Below the pieces are notes generated by a model. It did not search any database. It was not told the DNA's origin and worked only from the letters and a program-made list of their open reading frames with translations. This document shows positions 11,515-22,699 of a stretch of 64,000 nucleotides of DNA, piece by piece (the first letter of the stretch is position 1; every line of letters starts with the position of its first letter). The translations under genes were made by a program, and so were the position numbers. Source of the DNA: Fremontodendron californicum (Eukaryota; Streptophyta; Magnoliopsida; Malvales; Malvaceae). Location of the stretch: the NCBI GenBank assembly GCA_030761205.1, contig JAULJL010000027.1, positions 8,127,001 to 8,191,000 of the forward strand, given 5' to 3'.

Positions 11515-14500
11515 ATGAGTGTTGTTGGATTTGATTTCGGCAATGAGAGCTGCCTTGTTGCTGTCGCGAGGCAGAGAGGGATTGATGTTGTTCTTAATGA
11601 TGAATCAAAGCGTGAAACTCCGGCTATTGTATGCTTTGGGGAGAAGCAGAGATTCATTGGTACTGCAGGGGCAGCATCTTCTACAATGAACCCTAAAAAT
11701 TCAATTTCTCAGATAAAGCGGTTAATTGGCCGTCAGTTCTCAGATCCTGAGTTGCAAAGAGATCTCAAATCTTTTCCCTTCAATGTCACTGAGGGTCCTG
11801 ATGGATATCCTTTGATTCATGCTCGTTATTTAGGTGAAATGAGAACCTTTACCCCAACCCAAGTTTTGGGAATGGTTTTGTCGAATTTGAAAAGCATAGC
11901 TGAGAAGAATCTGAATGTAGCAGTGGTGGATTGCTGCATTGGAATTCCTGTATACTTCACTGATCTTCAAAGAAGGGCAGTTTTAGATGCAGCCACAATT
12001 GCAGGCTTGCACCCTCTTCGCCTGATTCATGAAACTACAGCAACAGCATTGGCATATGGTATTTATAAGACCGATTTACCTGAAAATGACCAATTAAATG
12101 TTGCCTTTGTTGATATTGGACATGCTAGCATGCAAGTTTGTATTGCTGGCTTCAAGAAGGGGCAACTCAAGATATTGGCTCATTCATTTGACCGCTCTTT
12201 GGGTGGTAGGGATTTTGATGAAGTTCTATTTCAGCATTTTGCTGCAAAATTTAAAGAGGAATACAAGATTGATGTCTTCCAGAATGCAAAGGCTTGTATT
12301 AGGCTTCGGGCAGCTTGTGAGAAGCTAAAGAAGGTACTTAGTGCCAATCCTGAGGCACCTTTGAATATTGAGTGCTTAATGGATGAGAAGGATGTTAGGG
12401 GTTTCATTAAGAGAGAGGAGTTTGAGCAGATCAGTGCTCCAATTTTGCAACGTGTGAAGAGGCCACTAGAGAAGGCTCTTGCTGATGCTGGACTTGCAGT
12501 TGAGGATGTTCACATGGTTGAGGTTGTTGGCTCAGCCTCTCGTGTTCCTGCTATGTTGAAAATCCTCACGGAGTTCTTTGGTAAAGAGCCTAGGCGCACA
12601 ATGAATGCTAGTGAATGTGTTGCAAGGGGTTGTGCTTTAGAATGTGCAATTCTCAGTCCCACATTCAAAGTTCGAGAGTTTCAGGTAATTTTCTACCAAG
12701 TTATAATGATAATTTTGCTGTTTCTGTTGAGTGGTATCTCAGCTGTTTATCTATCGTTCATTACTTAAGCATTTGATTGCATTATAGTATGATTTCTATC
12801 TGTTTGTTTTTGCCTTGGACCTTTTCGATACCTTACTTTCCCATTCTTGTTGCTGCATGTCCTATTGTCAATTTGTGTCCATTTTCCTTTTTTTTTTCTT
12901 GCTGTATTTTGAACAGAACTCACCTCTTAATCTGTATTGTTTGAAGGTCAATGAGAGCTTCCCTTTCCCAATTTCGCTATCATGGAAAGGTTCTGCTCCA
13001 GATGCTCAGAATGTAGGAGCAGAACAACAACAACTGGTTTTTCCAAAGGGAAATCCGATACCCAGTGTCAAGGCTGTGACATTCCACAAGACAAGTACTT
13101 TCAGTGTTAATGTTCAATATTCTGATGTGAGCGATTTGCAGGTCCCGGCAAAGATTAGTACATACACGGTAATTAATCCTTAAACCTTAATCAAACTCTA
13201 ATATCTTTCTTTATAGTCTTTTTACTTCAGCATAAGAGTAACTTGTTCAGTACACTAATTTCTTGCTCAACCTTCTCCTTTGTTAAATAATTTGTGGCAT
13301 TTGTTAAATGGCAGATTGGGCCTTTTCCAACGATAAGAAGTGAACGACCAAAATTGAAGGTCAAAGTTCGTCTGAATTTGCATGGGATTGTGTCCATTGA
13401 GTCGGCAACAGTAAGTATTTGTTGAATTAACTTTTTAAATTTTAATTATAGCTGAAAAGTGAAATTTTTTTGTGCTTTCCTGACTACTTTAATGTGTTTT
13501 TAGCTCTTGGAAGAGGAAGAAGAAGTTCCAGTTTCAAAAGAGCCGGAAAAAGAAGATGCTAAGATGGAGACTGATGAAGCACCTAGCGAAACTGCTACCC
13601 CCAGTGCTAATGAGACAGATGTTAACATGCAAGATGCCAAGGGTACAGCTGATGCAGCAGGGGTTGAAAATGGTGTTCCTGAGTCAGGCGACAAGCCTGT
13701 GAAAATGGAGACTGATGCTAAAGTAAGTGATTATTGTGTGCAGTATATACATGAATTGCCAGAGTTGGTGGTGTAGCCTTTAAGGGAGGCTTACTCCTTG
13801 TCTCTAAATTTTAGTATGGTTGTTACTTATATGGAATATTTTTGGAGTCTTTTTCTTGGGTTTTTGCATGGGTTTGGTTGGTTGTTTAAGTATTTTGTTC
13901 TGCCTGTCATATAGGTTGAGGCTCCCAAGAAGAAGGTGAAGAAAACAAACGTCCCAGTGGCAGAGTTGGTTTATGGTGCAATGTTACCTGTAGATGTTCA
14001 AAAAGCAGTAGAGAAGGAGTTTGAAATGGCTTTGCAAGATAGGGTTATGGAAGAAACCAAGGATAAAAAGAATGCTGTTGAGGCCTATGTCTATGACATG
14101 AGGAATAAGGTACAATTTTGTCTACTAATTTGCTAGAAGCCTAGAACTGTTTCTTGGCTGTTATGATCTTAAAACTAATTATACTTTGTGTCTTCAGCTT
14201 AGTGATAAATACCATGATTTTGTCATTGCTCCGGAGAAGGAAGAGTTTACCGCTAAGCTTCAGGAAACTGAGGATTGGCTATATGAAGATGGGGAGGATG
14301 AAACAAAGGGTGTTTATGTTGCCAAGCTTGAAGAGCTTAAGAAGGTAATTCTTGTTCTTCTTGTGACTTCTCAGGTTGATTGTATAAATTATGTACCTGA
14401 CAGATGTCTTAATTTTGAAGCAAGGGGATCCTATTGAAGAACGTTACAAAGAGTATGCTGAGAGGGGAACTGTCATTGATCAGCTTGCTTATTGTATTAA

Positions 14501-15236
14501 CAGTTACAGGGAGGCGGCCATGTCAAATGACCCCAAATTTGATCACATTGAACTTGCTGAAAAGCAAAAGGTAATGGCTTGCTCCCTCTCTTTCTCTCTC
14601 TTTACCGCCCTCCACTCCCTTCTTTTAGTGCTGAAATCTAAGTTCTTTTGGTGCATTGTAATTGTAGGTCTTGAATGAGTGCGTGGAAGCCGAGGCCTGG
14701 CTGAGAGAGAAAAAACAGAAGCAGGATCAACTTCCCAAGTATGCCACTCCAGTTCTCTTGTCAGCTGATGTGAGAAAGAAGGCCGAATCAATAGATAGGT
14801 ACACCAATATTTCACCTGCTTAAAGTTTTGTATCCAGTATGTAGATTCTTGTTTTATTCATAGATTTTCGTACCATGCACAAAGTAATATTCTCTTCTCC
14901 TCACCTACTTTATATATGGCTATAGATGTTGATATCTATATATGATACGATACTTGATGCTGAGATATGAATTCTGCCTTAAACAGGTTTTGCAGGCCAA
15001 TAATGACGAAAGCTAAACCACCTAAACCAGCCACGCCTGAAACACCAGCAACCCCACCTCCTCAGGGAAGTGAGGCTCAGCCACAGGGTGCAGATGCCAA
15101 TGCTAACCCGAATGCAAGCCCTAACCGCAACGCTGATCCCAGTGAAAATGCGCCTGCAGGCAGTGGTGAGGCACCTCCAGCTTCTGCAGAACCAATGGAA
15201 ACTGACAAATCAGTGAATGATTCAAGTACTGCATAA
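11515..15236 (+). CDS. HSP70-15: HSP110-type heat shock 70 kDa protein (HSP70-14/15-like)
   Basis: Nine coding exons join in frame: 11515-12684, 12947-13168, 13315-13410, 13504-13722, 13915-14109, 14198-14344, 14421-14570, 14668-14798, 14987-15236, giving 859 residues; Arabidopsis HSP70-14/15 are about 830. The N-terminus MSVVGFDFGNESCLVAV is the HSP110 form of the Hsp70 nucleotide-binding domain (about 1-385), which also shows the phosphate/connect motifs GIPVYFTDLQRRAVLDAA and VEVVGSASRVPAML. A beta-sandwich region follows, then an acidic insert (LLEEEEEV..., about 497 on), a long helical C-terminal domain and a Pro/Asn/Ala-rich tail. It lacks the cytosolic EEVD terminus, as expected for HSP110. 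HSP110 proteins act as nucleotide-exchange factors and holdases with cytosolic Hsp70. A long 5-prime UTR intron precedes the ATG. Confidence 0.95.
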
Positions 15237-15899
15237 ATTATTAGCTTGGTGGTCTGTTCATGATATATGCTGCCAAAATTTGGTTCTTATTGTATAAGCA
15301 CTATTTTCAAAGGAGCCTGAGACCAACTCTTGGTTAGGCTCTCGGGTCTCGGCTGTGTTGTTAGGGTCATTGTTTTCAATTTGTAAAGCCTTCTCTTTGC
15401 AATGCCTGCCGAGATTTGTTATTATTAAGGCCGAGTCTTTAGAATCCGCGTTTTAAGAGAAAAAGACTGCTATTGGGGGGTTCATTGCCAACATTTTTCT
15501 GTGAGTGGGAGGCAGGCTAAAATTTACCCTTTAAAGGATTTCAAGTGTTAAATCGTGTATGCTTGCTTATAGGATTTGTTCTTGGGATTTGTAATCACTT
15601 CAATTTTGGATTTTGTTCCAACTAGAGTTTCACATTATTTCTGGATGTCTAGTGAGGTGTTTTTCCTCTAAACTTGTTAACGTCTCTGAAATGTTTTCTT
15701 CAGTATAAAGTTTTTGTTCTTGTTAGTCTTTTTCTTGCCTTTTTTTTTGCCCTTAATAATGGGGTCGGCAGGCTTGTCGCCACTTTTGTTAGATTGGCAG
15801 GCCAGTTTCTTTTCCCTTAATTTTATTTATTTTTGTCAATTTTGATTTTATACAAAAACTATTTTAAATATAAAATTCTGAATGTATTGAGATAAAAAG
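15237..15899 (+). other. 3-prime UTR of the HSP110 gene and spacer
   Basis: Sequence after the stop keeps the moderate GC of a transcribed region up to about 15740, then becomes AT-rich. I see no further gene before the PPR relic. Confidence 0.5.
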
Positions 15900-17300
15900 T
15901 ATTTCAAGACTATCCAAGAAATGGTTCGGAGTACATGTGTTATTGGTCCGACTGAATTGTCTGAAATTGTGAGAATATTGGGCTAAGGCTAAGATGGTGA
16001 ACAAGGCTCTCTCCATCTTTTATCAGATTAAAAGCCACAAATGCAAGCCAACAGCAAGCACTTGCAACACTATAATCTTGATGTTGATGCAAGAAGGGCA
16101 CCATGAAAAAGTTCATGAGCTCGATAATGAGGGTAACTGTTTACCAGACACAATGACGTACGGTACACTTATATCCGCTTAAGGTAAGTTATGTCGTCAT
16201 GATTCTGCCATTAGGTTGTTTGAGGAGATGAAGGAGAATGGATTGCATCCTACGTCGAAGATTTATACAAACCTTAATTGAAATCTGTTTTTTTAAGCTA
16301 GGTAAGACTGGGAAAGCTTTAGGTCTAGTCCAGGAGATGAAAGGAAAGGGCTGTAGCCCAACTATTTTTACTTACGCAGAGTTGATAAAGAGGCTTGGAA
16401 AAGCTGGGAGGGTAGAAGATGCCTATGGAATATTCATGGATATGTTAAAAAGAAGGTAGTAAACCTGATGTTGTGCTTATTAACAATATGATTAACATTT
16501 TGGGCAAAGCGGGTCGATTGGAAGGTGCTCTTGAGCTTCAATGAAATAAAGTCTTGGCAATGTGTAGTTGTGTACCAAATGTTGTAACAATTAACATTAT
16601 AATTAAAGCTTTATTTGACTCCAAAGCCCCAATGTCTGAGGCATCTTTGTGGCTTAAAAAGATGAAAGCAGATGGTGTTGTTCCCAGCTTATTTACTTAT
16701 TCAATTCTTATTGATGGCTTCTGCAAGACAAACAGAATTGAGAAAGCTTTGTTACTCGATATGAAGCTGCAAGTGAGTTATTTCAGGAACTGAAAGAGAA
16801 TTGTGGACGTTCAAGTGCTCGGATATATGCTGTGATGATAAAACATTTTGGAAAGTGTGGCCGTCTGAGTAAGGCTGTAGATCTCTATTTAATGAGATGA
16901 AGAAACTGGGATGCAATCCTGATGTTTATACTTACAATGCAGTCATGTCGGGGATGGTAAGGGCAGGCATGATAGATGAAGCTCATTCCTTGCTGAGAAC
17001 CATGGAAGAAAAATGATTGTGCTCCAGACTTTGAATTCTCATAATATCATTCTAAATCAATTAGTTAGGACAGGTGGCCCAAAGCAGGCAATTGAGATGC
17101 TTACAAAGATTAAACCTGATGCAGTATCTTACAATACTGTTCTTGGCTGTCTCAGCTGAGCTGGCATGTTTGAAGAGGCTGCAAAGTTAATGAAAGAGAT
17201 GAAAGCTAGAGGTTTTGAATACGATCTCATCACTTACTCATCAATACTTGAGGCAGTTGGCAAGATTGATGAAGATCGAAATCTTTCTGCTTTCTGATGA
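15900..17300 (+). pseudogene. PPR protein pseudogene, like At3g16010
   Basis: Degenerate P-type pentatricopeptide repeats can be read across all three forward frames: VNKALSIFYQIK, FEEMKENGLHPTSKIY, GKAGRVEDAYGIFMDML, PSLFTYSILIDGFCKTNR, VMIKHFGKCGRLSKAVDLY, NPDVYTYNAVMSGMVRAGM, GFEYDLITYSSILEAVGK. The order and many signature phrases agree with my recollection of Arabidopsis PPR protein At3g16010, an organellar RNA-binding-type protein. It is broken by in-frame stops (for example TAA in the ILG*AK segment near 15984, TAA at 16180, TAG at 16457, TGA near 17158) and by several frameshifts. No intact start or organelle target peptide is visible. It lies about 660 bp after the chaperone stop. 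Confidence 0.88.
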
Positions 17301-18049
17301 AATCTTTAGGTATGATAAAGACTATTGTTTTTTTTCTCCCTGTCATTTCCATAGTTTTAACTGATAGTTGGACTTTTCTGAAGAAATGCTAAATCAAAGG
17401 ATGTTATCTGAAGGATTGATGCATGATGTTTTTATTACCCATATTTTCTGGACAGTTATCTGTTGCAGACAATAGTTTTTTCTGTTAACTGGGCTTATTA
17501 TGACTTTGACTAACTTATTTGAAGATGATTCCACCCTTGGGTAACTGCCATAGCTAGATCATTTTGTTCTAAACTAACTTGATTAACTATACAATTGTCA
17601 AGCTGCAATTATGGGAATTGGCTAGAGGTCAACCAAGCAGTATGACAATAGGGATGTAGAATCAGTAATCCATAAAGATAGAAAACCAAATCAATAGGGC
17701 AAACTCTTCAAAATGTAACTTTAATTCGCAAATCAAGGAAAACACTAAAGTCTGTAAGAATTTCACCAACATATCTCGAATGTCAATTATCACAAGCTAC
17801 CATTTTGTCTGACATTTGCATTTAGTAGCTTGGTCTAAGAACAGATTATTCACTGAAGATAAGCCTGACGAGGATTGACTTTACCAGACTGCTGGAAATG
17901 AATGACGCTGTTTCATACCTTCACAAACTGTTTACACTTTTATAGGTTCCTTCCGATCAACTACTTGACGTGACACTTTGTCATCCCCTTGATAAATGAT
18001 AACATGCGCTAACTGTTGACACAAATCATCCATTTGTTAATGACAAAAG
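17301..18049. other. Spacer between the two relics, nothing recognised
   Basis: No exon-like protein or TE end could be recognised. The base composition resembles transcribed flank rather than the very AT-rich spacers, so it may be decayed 3-prime sequence of the PPR gene. Confidence 0.4.
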
Positions 18050-18600
18050 TTCATTTCACTTTACTGCTTTGCAGTCTGCAGGTTTACTGCTTGTGGCCAA
18101 GTTTTAGTGTGGTATTCTTAAAGGAAACTTTTTGGAGCCTTTTTCTTTTTGGTTCATTTTTTTTTAAATATTTTTTTCAGTTTCTTTTACAGGTTGAGGG
18201 TGCCAAGAAAGTGGAGACAACTGTTTTGACTATAGAAATTGCATAGATGAGAGGTCTCTAAATTTTGTAGCAAGGTGATTTTTTCAAAGACCAATACGGG
18301 TACACTGAAAGGGAATCTCCCATTGATCAGCTTGCTCATTGTATTAACAGTTATGTCAGATGATCCTAAATTTGATCACATTGTACTGGCTGAAAAGCAG
18401 AAGGGGTAATGGTCTTTTTGCGTCTCTTTCTTTTAGGTCTTTATCTTTCTCTGTCTCCTAGTCTCTCCTTATTGCTGGAAAATAAAACTTGTTAATTCAT
18501 TGTAGGTCAAAAATGGGTGTATGGAAGCTAAGGCTTGGTGGACAAAGGAAAAACAGCGGCAGGATCATCTTCCAGCTGAAGCCTGAAGCACTTGGCAGTT
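18050..18600 (+). pseudogene. Partial duplicate of HSP110 3-prime exons
   Basis: Three blocks match the intact gene: 18193 on (VEGAKKVE, matching exon 5 start VEAPKKKVK at 13915); 18271-18406 (ESPIDQLAHCINSY..DDPKFDHIVLAEKQK, matching exon 7 at 14421-14570); 18507-about 18590 (an AKAWWTKEKQRQDHLP-like segment, matching exon 8 at 14668). Intron sequence upstream of the exon 5 match also resembles the intact intron (13783-13914), so this is a DNA-level copy, not a retrocopy. Exon 6 is missing, and frames are broken (for example TAG at 18244-18246 and an extra G after the exon-7-like block). It is non-functional. Confidence 0.85.
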
Positions 18601-18699
18601 ACTTTGTTCAAAAAAAACATGGGTTACATGTCTTAAAAAGCTATGCTGTAAAAATAGGAGTAAAGAAGATCAAAGGAGAAAATTAGAAACTATTTGGAG

Positions 18700-20460
18700 T
18701 TGCACATTGCATTTTAGCATTTAAATAGAGAAAATTGAGGATTCAGAGCTTGCATATTTTGTTTTGATTATTTCTATATATTCGAAATTGAGTTGACCTC
18801 GAACGTTTATGTTATCTGATGTGTCCTAATGTTTCAATTCTTGATTCTCGCACGTTTAACCAGTGTTGTTGGATATGAATTCGATGAGGCCTGCTTGATA
18901 TAATTGCTATCAGCCTATCACTGGCTATGTGTTATGGTCAGTCACATCGGATGTTTATTAGAGTTCGATTGGGTATATAAGTGTTCATACCATTTTCAAC
19001 TTGTGAAGTAACTTTTGTGGATAAAACTGTGAAATCAAATTAGTCCAAACAGACAATACCTTACAGGTTTATATGAACGGTGAATTAGATATCAACGCTG
19101 GCTTTGGACATACAAACGATGTGCTATTAAGGATAGTGGACTTTCGTTGAAATGGGAGAAGATGTCATAATCCTAGAAGAGGAGCCATGAATCTTACATC
19201 GATTATGTATTATAGTTCAATTGGGTATATTAGTGTTGTGAGGTGTTTTTTATTAATCAAAACGGACAATACTTTGCAGGATATCTTCAACTTATGAGGT
19301 GTTTTCTATTAATCAAAATCGACAATACTTTGTTAAGTATACACTATGCGTCTACAATGCCATGAACATAATGATACGGGTAAATGCTAGGTAAATCATA
19401 TTAAAAGTTTAAAACCTTTGTTTGAAGCAAATCCGGATGCTTTTGGAAGCAAGTTTTTCAACAACACAGTCCATTTACTCTTTTTTTTCTTCAAAAATAA
19501 TAGGTTAGATAAACGACCAGGAGATTTTGCATGTGCGTCTCTTTAAATTTCTAATTCCTGTGCCGCCTTAGTTTTTTTGGGGGTGAATCAGACAATAACT
19601 TATAATCACAGAGCAATCCTAACCTAAAAGATTCTGCCCGACTGAATATTGTAAAAAGGGCTGCATATCTGCCTATCATGTAAGACTGTACATTCGACCG
19701 GTTCGATTAATAATCGAATCGAATAATCATTAATCAAATTAATCATTTTTTTTAACCATAAAACGAATTGAATTACAAAAGATTTATTTTTAACCGATCG
19801 AAATTATTTCGATTAATTCGATCGATCAACCGAATTAACTGAACTTCAATTGTTCTTCCATCAATAAATTAAAATTACATTTTAAAATCATGAGATCTAC
19901 TTGCACTCTCAATCAACACCTGACAGAATTTCAAAAGTCTATCTCCCACCACCTTTTTTTCGCTCTTTCTCTTTTTCTTTTTTTACATGTAAAGCACTAA
20001 AAGGCAAGTTTACAGATATTGTTTCTAGTGTCTAGCTAGCAGAAAAGGAGTAGAGGGCAGCAATTTATGCAGTCAGAGAAGTCAGATCACTGCATTACAT
20101 CTCATATTTACACTTTAAACTGAACTAGACAAGACCAAGACATCTAAGCACTCAGTCATTCACCTGAGAAAAATGATGTTATCTAACCACAGGACAGAGT
20201 CCATGTTTTCGAGCTTGATCGATGGTGCCAGCAATTGTTAAGAGGGCGATCGATCGCCGGTGAACTATAACATTAAAGCAGTATTAAGTGATAATGAGAG
20301 TGATGATCTTCTCTACTTGAGTAAAAATTTCAACTTAGACTTTGAATGATACAGCATGTCTAGCGTTATTATTCTTGATCACAATAGCAATTGGCAAAAG
20401 GCTACAATATATAATATACAACAACATTTAGCAGTCAACATCTAATCAACGTTACAAAGA
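18700..20460. repeat. Spacer with old repeat fragments
   Basis: 19060-19340 holds several copies of a phrase near 'aaaCNgacaatactttg..ag', two of them about 57 bp apart with the intervening ttcaacttatgaggtgtttt shared; this looks like a decayed LTR or MITE. 19685-19860 is rich in cgattaatcgaa/ccgaattaa words and resembles the hAT-like element at 27.5-28.5 kb. No gene was recognised. 20000-20460 is probably the 3-prime flank of the trihelix gene on the minus strand. Confidence 0.45.
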
Positions 20461-20469
20461 TAACTGGAT

Positions 20470-20664
20470 TATGTTACTCATACTCGGATATGAGTGTCGG
20501 ATACGGGTATATGTCGAATACGGATATCTTTAATTTTTTCCAAGTTTTTCCATGTATTTGGAGAGTCCTTGGAGGGTCATATCCTCGTACCCATGTCCAG
20601 ATACGCGTTGGACATGAGTGTCCGACACGATACTTCAAGAAAAATAAAGAGTCGGAGCAACATA
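20470..20664 (+). mobile_element. Short TIR MITE, copy 1 (in trihelix 3-prime UTR)
   Basis: Ends tatgttactc..gagcaacata (in this copy 'tatgttactcatactcggat' and 'gagtcggagcaacata') are an imperfect terminal inverted repeat. Flanks taactggat (20461-20469) and taactgggt (20666-20674) form a 9-bp target duplication with one mismatch, a Mutator-superfamily length. Related copies lie at 41627, 57643 and 58354. This copy starts about 20 bp past the trihelix stop codon. Confidence 0.75.
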
Positions 20665-20684
20665 GTAACTGGGTTTTGCATACA

Positions 20685-21899
20685 TTACCCACTAGCATTC
20701 TCAGCAGAGACATCATTCTCCTCATCATCATCACCCTGCTGTATTTTCGCAATTTCAGCCTGCGCTCTCTCCATGATCTGCCTCTTCTGCATTTCCAACT
20801 CCCTATGAAAATCCATTCTCATCTTCTCTAATTCCGACATCTGCTGCCTTTTACTATTCTCGATCTTTTCATATATATCGCTAAATTTCTGAATAGAATC
20901 AGCAAGCAATCTGACCGAAGAACGTCCGTCATCACATTGCCTCCCGAATCTTCTCTTTTTAGGTGGCAGTCCATCAGAGACATCCTCCTCACCATCAGCT
21001 GATTCTGAATTTGCTGGACTATCCCTCATTTCATCCAAACCATTTGCACGGTTCAAATAAACCCTAGGGTTCATGAATACATACTCGCCTGAGTCCAACC
21101 CACAAGAGAGCCGGCCCTGCTGTGGAGGAGTTGACATTAACATATCCATCTTCTTGAAATAAACCCAATTGCTAGTGGTAGCACCAGTCTCTGCCAGCAT
21201 AGCCTTATCCTTCTTATATTTCTTCTTCAACGTATCCAATCGATTCCGACACTGTGTGTCGGTCCTTTCAATCTTTGAAACCTCTGAAACCTTCTCTGCA
21301 ACTTCTTGCCATTCCTCAGACCGAAGACTCTTCCTCCCACGTTGCAAAAAGCGGTCACCCCAGGCATCTAGCAAAACAAATGTCTCACGCTCAGTCCAAT
21401 CTGTAAGAGAATTCCTCCCACCATATGAGGGCTTTAGCACTGATGGAGCTGCAACTGCTGGTGCTGTTATTCGAGGAGCAAATTCGTAACTCGACACCAA
21501 ACTCTTCAATTTCCTCTTCTTTGGGTGCCTCTCCATGTCAACATCATGATTCTTTCGATTATAACCTTTCTGCTTATCACCACCTTCATTATAATCATCC
21601 TCATCATCGTCCAGCTCATCATCGTCATCGTCATCATCATCATCCATACCTTTTCCTACATACCGAACACCATTATTTTGGTTAAGATTTTCATCTTCCT
21701 CTCCCAAATCTTCCTCTTCCTCTTCCTCCTCCTCATCTTCATCATCATTAACATATTGATTCCCAATCGGTCTAGAATATGGAACATTTCTTACAGGAAG
21801 CTTTTGGCGATTTGAAGAACCATAACCCGGCTGGTGACTAACTCCATACTGATTTGGAGGGTATCTAGCATCATCCTCAATGTCATCCATTAAAGCCAA
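20685..21899 (-). CDS. Trihelix (SIP1/ASIL-type) transcription factor
   Basis: A single open exon of 404 codons. Residues 51-75 and 85-103 are acidic runs of Asp/Glu; 126-132 (PKKRKLK) is a likely nuclear signal. About 163-256 is the trihelix/Myb-SANT-like DNA-binding domain: W168 and W180, the EEWQEVAEKV helix, the TDTQCRNRLDTLKKKYKK helix and the NWVYFKKMD end with its conserved W and aromatic pair. A second basic cluster PPKKRRFGR is at 312-320. About 335-388 is a coiled coil (SDIYEKIENSKRQQMSELEK onward) typical of SIP1-clade proteins such as ASIL1/2, which bind GT-type elements and repress genes. The start is the first ATG after stops in the leader. A probable 5-prime UTR exon lies near 22531-22690 with a donor at about 22530. 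Clade is sure; the exact orthologue is not. Confidence 0.92.
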   Translation of the reverse strand: MALMDDIEDDARYPPNQYGVSHQPGYGSSNRQKLPVRNVPYSRPIGNQYVNDDEDEEEEEEEEDLGEEDENLNQNNGVRYVGKGMDDDDDDDDDELDDDEDDYNEGGDKQKGYNRKNHDVDMERHPKKRKLKSLVSSYEFAPRITAPAVAAPSVLKPSYGGRNSLTDWTERETFVLLDAWGDRFLQRGRKSLRSEEWQEVAEKVSEVSKIERTDTQCRNRLDTLKKKYKKDKAMLAETGATTSNWVYFKKMDMLMSTPPQQGRLSCGLDSGEYVFMNPRVYLNRANGLDEMRDSPANSESADGEEDVSDGLPPKKRRFGRQCDDGRSSVRLLADSIQKFSDIYEKIENSKRQQMSELEKMRMDFHRELEMQKRQIMERAQAEIAKIQQGDDDEENDVSAENASG

Positions 21900-22699
21900 A
21901 AACTCAGCTCAACAATGATAAAACCCAAAAGTATCCCTCAAAAATCCAAGCCTAGCTCAAAAACAAATTTTCAAATTACAAAATACAAAAAGATACTTCC
22001 CCTACACCTTAATTGCTCCAATCCCCAATCTTCCAAATCCAATCAAACTTCAAGAAAAATATAACAATCATTATTGTTTTTCCAAAAACAGTCACACTAA
22101 CTTTCACCAACGTCCTAAAACCATTGAATCTTTTCTTGATAAAAAGGAAAGAAATGCAGAATTACGCTTCCACCTATTATTGAATCAAATAACAAAAACC
22201 CAGAAAAAAATTACTTTAAAAAATCAACTTTATCAACTCTAAATCACGGAATTCTCAAACTTTCAACACCCAAGTTTACAAAATCAAACCCCTCCACGTT
22301 AATTTACCAAATACAAAAAAAAAAAAAGGCAATAAATTTCAAGTTCCTTTTTCATTTGTCTGATCCCTTTTACTTTCCAACTCTTGATCACCGATTCATC
22401 CTTCCCCCCACCAAAAAAAAAATTCAATTCCAATCAACCCCATCATCTTCAAAATCAATAAAAGAACCCCCTAATATCAAATCCGAATCCAATTAAAAAA
22501 AAACAACGAAAACCCAATCAAAACTTACCTGAAAAAGTTCTCAAAATTCTCAAACTCCAATTTAAGCTCTAAGAAGCCTCTAACTCAAGAATTGAAGACA
22601 AATTGAAAAGTTTCACTTTTGTTCTTTTAGGAAGAAAATGTAACACGGAGTGGGAAGAAAAACAAACTGTCTGTGGCGAGAGTAAAAACTTGGAAGAAG

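Noticed and set aside
21425..21815. Plus-strand frames of 86 and 96 codons
   Set aside because: Antisense shadows of the Asp/Glu-rich coding run of the trihelix gene.
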